DNA of 38,563 nt, from positions 1 through 38,563 of the forward strand of contig JAUNON010000025.1 in NCBI GenBank assembly GCA_030537145.1, given 5' to 3'. Below the pieces are notes generated by a model. That model did no database searches, was not told the origin of the DNA, and saw only the letters and a list, made by a program, of their open reading frames with translations. The DNA is from Lachnospiraceae bacterium (GTDB lineage Bacteria; Bacillota; Clostridia; Lachnospirales; Lachnospiraceae). Both the position numbers and the translations under genes were made by a program. Below are positions 34,814 through 38,563 of this stretch, piece by piece (within the stretch, counting starts at the first letter, position 1; each line of letters opens with the position of its first letter).

Positions 34814-34881
34814 AAATACAAAATAAGACGGAAAAACGTTATATTTAGAACGTAAAAATGTCGAAAAGGAGAGGGTAGCAT

Positions 34882-35619
34882 ATGGAATATACGAGACCAA
34901 TCGGAACCAGCTATGATCGGAAACAGTGTCCGAAAGGACATTGGTTTGATCCGTCCATTACACCGGTGTGTCCGGTGTGTGCGGAAGAGGAGGCACGAGC
35001 GACTTATCCGGCAGGACAGGGTGCGGTACCGCCTACCGGACCTATGAATTACGGACGGGATGCGGTACCGCCTACCGGACCTGTGAATTACGGACAGGCG
35101 AAAGCAGATTCGGGCATGGCGGCTTTTTCGGAAGGAGCACAGGAGGAGAGCCGGAGCCGCAATTCCAGACAGGAGACGCCGCAGGAAACGCGTTCTCTGG
35201 TGGACGAGATCGACGTAACAAGGGTACAAAGTATGTTTGGCGGATCCCGGTCAGGAGACAGCGAAGGGGAACAGGAATTTTTCAATCCGCTGGTGGGATG
35301 GCTGGTGTGTACGGAAGGTCCGTCCAAAGGGGCGGATTACCGGATTTATTCCGGCTATAACTATATCGGACGGAATCCCAGCATGGACATCTGTATTACC
35401 GGGGACGAGTACATCAGTCACGACCGTCATGCGGTGATTACTTTTGACCCCAGGAGCAGAAGGTTCTATTTTGCTCCCGTCAACGCCAAAAATATTGTGC
35501 GGATGAATGATGAGAGCGTTCTGATGCCGGTGGAGGTAAAGGCCAGGGGCATTCTGGAAATCGGGCAGACCAAGCTAATGCTGATTCCCTTGTGTGATGA
35601 CAGCTTTTGCTGGAAATAA
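34882..35619 (+). CDS. Zinc-ribbon and FHA domain protein
   Basis: The 245-residue cytosolic protein has an N-terminal zinc knuckle (Cys16, His20, Cys30, Cys33), a low-complexity linker with two 13-residue AVPPTGPxNYG repeats, and a C-terminal FHA domain (~140-235; GRNPSMDICI, then YISHDRHAVITFD). FHA domains bind phosphothreonine. Thr113 in EIDVTRVQS, just before the FHA domain, could be a kinase target by analogy with GarA/OdhI. It leads an operon with a kinase and a phosphatase. AAAGGAGAGGG at 34864-34874 precedes ATG 34882. Confidence 0.88.
   Translation: MEYTRPIGTSYDRKQCPKGHWFDPSITPVCPVCAEEEARATYPAGQGAVPPTGPMNYGRDAVPPTGPVNYGQAKADSGMAAFSEGAQEESRSRNSRQETPQETRSLVDEIDVTRVQSMFGGSRSGDSEGEQEFFNPLVGWLVCTEGPSKGADYRIYSGYNYIGRNPSMDICITGDEYISHDRHAVITFDPRSRRFYFAPVNAKNIVRMNDESVLMPVEVKARGILEIGQTKLMLIPLCDDSFCWK
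35023..35100 (+). repeat. 39-bp tandem repeat, two units
   Basis: Two nearly identical 39-bp units encode AVPPTGPMNYGRD and AVPPTGPVNYGQA in the linker of the FHA protein. Such in-frame repeats can change copy number without breaking the gene. Confidence 0.8.
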
Positions 35620-35622
35620 GCA

Positions 35623-36843
35623 ATGGAATTTCGGCACGAACAGTCAGTTCCGCTTCCCTGCGGGTGGAAGCTGAATCAGGGAAGATATACCGTAACAAAG
35701 GTGCTGGGCATGGGCGGCTTTGGAATTACGTATCAGGCGCAGGATCAGGGCTTTCAAAAACAGGTGGCGGTTAAGGAGCTGTATCCCCGGGGATACGTTA
35801 AGCGGAATGCGAGAAACGGGACGATCCTGCCTCAGGCAGGAAAGAGCCAGGATTTTGAATATCTTCGGAAACGGTTCCGGGAAGAAGCGGAAGTGATCTA
35901 TTCCTTCCGGGAAACTCCGGAGATCCTGAACGTATACGGCCTGTTTGACGAGAACGGCACCTCCTACTATGTGATGGAGCTTTTGGAAGGAGAAAGTCTG
36001 CAGAAGGTGATTGACCGGGAAGGAAAATGTTCCTGGGCCTATCTGCGGAAAATTGCCTGGCCGCTTTTGGACAGCATTCAGATTCTCCATGACCGGAATC
36101 TGATTCACCGTGATATCAGTCCGGACAATATTTTTATCCAAAAGAACGGTGATGTAAAGCTGATCGATTTTGGATCGGTGCGCAATTATGCGGAAGCAGA
36201 TCATTTTACTACGATCCTGAAGGAGCATTTTGCGCCGCCGGAGCAGGCCGTGAATAAAAGCACCCAGGGTCCGCAGACCGATATATATGCACTAAGCGCC
36301 ACGTTTTATTATGCGTTGAGCAAAACGCTGCCTGTCCGTTCTGCACAGCGGGGGATCGATCGGGCACAGGGAAGAGGAGAGAGCCTGATTCCCCTGCGTC
36401 TGCTGGAACCCTCTCTTCCGGATTTTGTGACAGAGGCCATTGAAAAGGGGATGCAGATGGAGATCGGCAGCCGGTTTTCCAGCGCCCGGCTGATGCGGGA
36501 GGCGCTGTTTCCCGGAAGGGGCTCTTCCGGCGAAGCCCAGCTTCGGTGGCTTGTGTGTGTACGGGGCATCCGGAAGGGCGGTCTATGGCCCTTCCGGGAA
36601 AATCAGATACTTCAGGTGGGCCGGGAAGAAGGCTGTGCCGTGAAATACGGACCGGAAACAGCAGGGATCAGCCGGCATCACTGCAGCTTTTTTTGCCGCG
36701 AAGGAGGTATCGTCTATGTAATGGACAACCGTTCCACGTATGGCACTTATCTGAATGGGCGGCAGATTTTGCCCGGGCGGTGGTATCCGGTAAGCGGACA
36801 GGACCGGATACTGGTGGGAACAGAAGAATTTTCTGTGCGCTGA
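35623..36843 (+). CDS. Serine/threonine protein kinase with C-terminal FHA domain
   Basis: The 406-residue protein has an N-terminal Hanks-type kinase domain (~20-295): Gly loop GMGGFG (29-34), ATP lysine Lys51 in VAVKE, catalytic loop HRDISPDN (162-169), and IDFG (181-184). The usual HRDxK lysine is Ser166. A FHA domain occupies ~308-406 (VGREEGC, ISRHHCSF, NRSTYGTYLNG). No membrane segment or PASTA repeat is present, so this is not a PknB/PrkC wall kinase. It lies 3 bp after the FHA gene and just before a PP2C phosphatase. Confidence 0.92.
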   Translation: MEFRHEQSVPLPCGWKLNQGRYTVTKVLGMGGFGITYQAQDQGFQKQVAVKELYPRGYVKRNARNGTILPQAGKSQDFEYLRKRFREEAEVIYSFRETPEILNVYGLFDENGTSYYVMELLEGESLQKVIDREGKCSWAYLRKIAWPLLDSIQILHDRNLIHRDISPDNIFIQKNGDVKLIDFGSVRNYAEADHFTTILKEHFAPPEQAVNKSTQGPQTDIYALSATFYYALSKTLPVRSAQRGIDRAQGRGESLIPLRLLEPSLPDFVTEAIEKGMQMEIGSRFSSARLMREALFPGRGSSGEAQLRWLVCVRGIRKGGLWPFRENQILQVGREEGCAVKYGPETAGISRHHCSFFCREGGIVYVMDNRSTYGTYLNGRQILPGRWYPVSGQDRILVGTEEFSVR

Positions 36844-36866
36844 GGCAGGACATGAAAGGAAAAAGG

Positions 36867-37604
36867 ATGGGAAATGCATCAGTATTTTGTTATTCGGAGA
36901 TAGGAACGCGGGAAGAAAATGAAGATTCCATCGGAGTAAAAATTTATGGGAAAAATATAGTGGCAGTTCTGGCAGACGGCCTGGGCGGTCAGGGAGACGG
37001 AAAAGCGGCTTCCGGACTGGCAGTGGAGAAGCTGATCCTGTGCGGGCAGGATGGAAAGTTACCGGTTTCGAACCAGGTCAGAGCTGCCTTTTTTGATACC
37101 AGTGAGACGATTTTCCGTCAGAGCCGGAACACATCCCGGATGAAAAGCACGGCAGTCTACCTGTGTATTCATGAAGGGAAGGCAATCTGGGGACATACGG
37201 GGGATTCGCGGCTGTATCATTTTTACCGGCCGGCGGGCGGAGCGTATGAGCTGCTGCATTATACGCTGGATCACAGCATCGCCCAGCTTGCCGTATATAT
37301 GGGAGAGATTACACGGGAGGAGCTTCCCGGGCATCCTGGCAGAAGCAGGCTGATCCACGTGCTTGGGAGTGAAGAAACCTATGCGGAGATTCAGGAGCCG
37401 GTGGAGTTGGCTCCGGGGATGCATGGCTTTTTGCTTTGTTCCGACGGGTTTTGGGAGAATATAGAAGAAAAGGAACTGTGCATTCAGCTTCAGGAGGCGG
37501 AAAACGCCAGGGAATGGGTGAGATGTATGTATCGGAATATCGAAGAAAAGGGCAGGGGATTTCAGGATAACCATTCTGCAATCGCTGTATTATTGGAGGT
37601 GTAG
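36867..37604 (+). CDS. PP2C-family serine/threonine phosphatase
   Basis: The 245-residue metal-dependent phosphatase has the PP2C motifs: SEIGTREENEDS near the N-terminus, VAVLADGLGGQGDGKAAS with the metal Asp and Gly, WGHTGDSRLY, LLCSDGFWENI and a C-terminal DNHSAIAVLL. It probably reverses the neighbouring kinase. ATG 36867 follows AAAGGA (36855-36860); ATG 36852 is an in-frame alternative. The frame runs open far upstream inside the kinase gene, which is not meaningful. Confidence 0.92.
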   Translation: MGNASVFCYSEIGTREENEDSIGVKIYGKNIVAVLADGLGGQGDGKAASGLAVEKLILCGQDGKLPVSNQVRAAFFDTSETIFRQSRNTSRMKSTAVYLCIHEGKAIWGHTGDSRLYHFYRPAGGAYELLHYTLDHSIAQLAVYMGEITREELPGHPGRSRLIHVLGSEETYAEIQEPVELAPGMHGFLLCSDGFWENIEEKELCIQLQEAENAREWVRCMYRNIEEKGRGFQDNHSAIAVLLEV

Positions 37605-37606
37605 AG

Positions 37607-38563
37607 TTGAAAAAGAAAAGCATCGTTTCGTTTTTAGCATGGGGATTAGGAATGGTATTGAGCGCAGTGCCGGTCATGGCGGCGTCCGCTCCCTTTTTAC
37701 AGGGATATCATACGGAAGAGGGACAGCTTCAATTCTATATGGCCTCTCAGGGGAATACGGTTGCGGCGGACCAGCTTACTGTGACGTTAAGCGGGGAGGA
37801 GGTGCCGGTTTCACTGATTGAGACCACATCACAGATTCCGGTTACTTATTATTGCCTGACGGATGTATCCGGCTCCATGCGGGAGGAGCAGTTTGCTCAG
37901 GTAAAGGATGTGCTGCAGGCCGTCTGTGACGGAATGACAGAGGGCGACAATCTGGTGCTGGCGACTTTGGGCAACCAGGTGGAAACCACAGGCTTTCTCG
38001 ATGATACGGAGGAGATCACGGAGGCTATCAGAGGTCTTTCGGTCGGAAATGAGGATACGAATCTATATTACGGCATTGTAGAGGCCATCCGCCTGCTGGA
38101 AGAAAATCCGGAGGTATGCGAGCGGAAATGTCTTGTAATTCTCTCGGACGGAAAGGATGACCAGAAAACCGGAATCACCAAAAGCGAGGCGGATGCTGCC
38201 GTTGAAAGCTCCAGAATTCCGGTATATACGGTGGCTACCCTCCGCAGCGAGCAGACGGAGGAGCAGTTGGCGGATGCCAAGCTTCTTGGCAGCTTTGCAA
38301 ATGAATCTGCAGGCGGAGCCCACTATACGCCCATGCTGACAGAAGGGGAAAACGGCACCTCGGTGGGAAAAGCGATTACGGGCGGGATGAAGCAGAGCCT
38401 GAGGGTTACCACAGACACTTCCGGCTATCAGGCCAGCAAGGATATATTGCTGCTTCGTGTTATTTATCAGAACGGCGGGAGCGTGCGGTTAGAGGATACC
38501 ATGGAGGTATTTGCCCAGGAATTAAAATATGCGGAGACCGAGCCGGAAACTGAGCCGGAGACC
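37607..38563 (+). CDS. Secreted von Willebrand factor A protein (5' part)
   Basis: The gene starts at TTG 37607, 6 nt after GGAGGT (37595-37600), and is open to the window edge (319 codons seen). A signal peptide is clear (MKKKSIVSFLAWGLGMVLSA, cleavage near VMAAS). The VWA domain follows, with the metal-ion site DVSGS at 86-90 and LVILSDGKDD further on. The visible end enters a Glu/Thr/Pro repeat (TEPETEPET), likely a linker to a membrane anchor beyond the window. It is 2 bp after the phosphatase stop and looks like the extracellular component of this signalling operon. Confidence 0.88.
   Translation, partial: MKKKSIVSFLAWGLGMVLSAVPVMAASAPFLQGYHTEEGQLQFYMASQGNTVAADQLTVTLSGEEVPVSLIETTSQIPVTYYCLTDVSGSMREEQFAQVKDVLQAVCDGMTEGDNLVLATLGNQVETTGFLDDTEEITEAIRGLSVGNEDTNLYYGIVEAIRLLEENPEVCERKCLVILSDGKDDQKTGITKSEADAAVESSRIPVYTVATLRSEQTEEQLADAKLLGSFANESAGGAHYTPMLTEGENGTSVGKAITGGMKQSLRVTTDTSGYQASKDILLLRVIYQNGGSVRLEDTMEVFAQELKYAETEPETEPET

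Overview
The window looks like a chromosome segment of an anaerobic Bacillota/Clostridia member, most likely Lachnospiraceae (inference). The base composition is roughly half G+C. Supporting signs are AGGAGG-type ribosome binding sites, a zinc-type S14, an AUU-started infC behind an L20-type leader, a T-box ahead of thrS, a glgC-glgD pair, DUF1540 and UPF0340 proteins, and a 2-hydroxyacyl-CoA dehydratase system.

Region 1 (1-7467) is the distal S10/spc ribosomal operon: rplN(partial)-rplX-rplE-rpsN-rpsH-rplF-rplR-rpsE-rpmD-rplO-secY-adk-map-KOW protein-infA. The usual continuation rpmJ-rpsM-rpsK-rpsD-rpoA-rplQ is absent. infA is instead followed by a structured noncoding stretch that looks like an independent small RNA gene (7501-7677). 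Region 2 (7.7-17.4 kb) holds housekeeping and small genes: a SEC-C protein, a YdcF-like membrane protein, a UPF0340 protein, a threonine T-box, a small acidic membrane protein, thrS, a DUF1540 protein, an amidohydrolase, an FGGY sugar kinase, and infC-rpmI-rplT. Several terminators here share a TTTTGCGGC-type core and look like a dispersed family.

Region 3 (17.5-22.8 kb) has glgC-glgD-traX-like on the plus strand, convergent with a type I asparaginase and a LysR regulator on the minus strand. Region 4 (22.8-29.6 kb) is a complete F-type ATP synthase operon, atpB-E-F-(H+A)-G-D-C. Its most unusual feature is a single 702-codon frame that joins the delta and alpha subunits. In addition gamma carries a basic C-terminal tail, and epsilon is broken by a one-base frameshift just after its beta domain.

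Region 5 (29.6-34.6 kb) contains an XRE regulator with a MATE exporter, then a two-gene 2-hydroxyacyl-CoA dehydratase/activase system in which the second gene fuses a dehydratase-like domain to the ATP-dependent activase. Two copies of a ~166-bp structured repeat (about 94% identical) flank this block. Region 6 (34.8 kb to the end) is a phospho-signalling operon: a zinc-ribbon/FHA protein, a Ser/Thr kinase with a C-terminal FHA domain, a PP2C phosphatase, and a secreted von Willebrand A protein cut by the window edge. The delta-alpha fusion, the dehydratase/activase pair, the FHA-kinase-phosphatase-VWA module and the small RNA candidate are the most interesting items.
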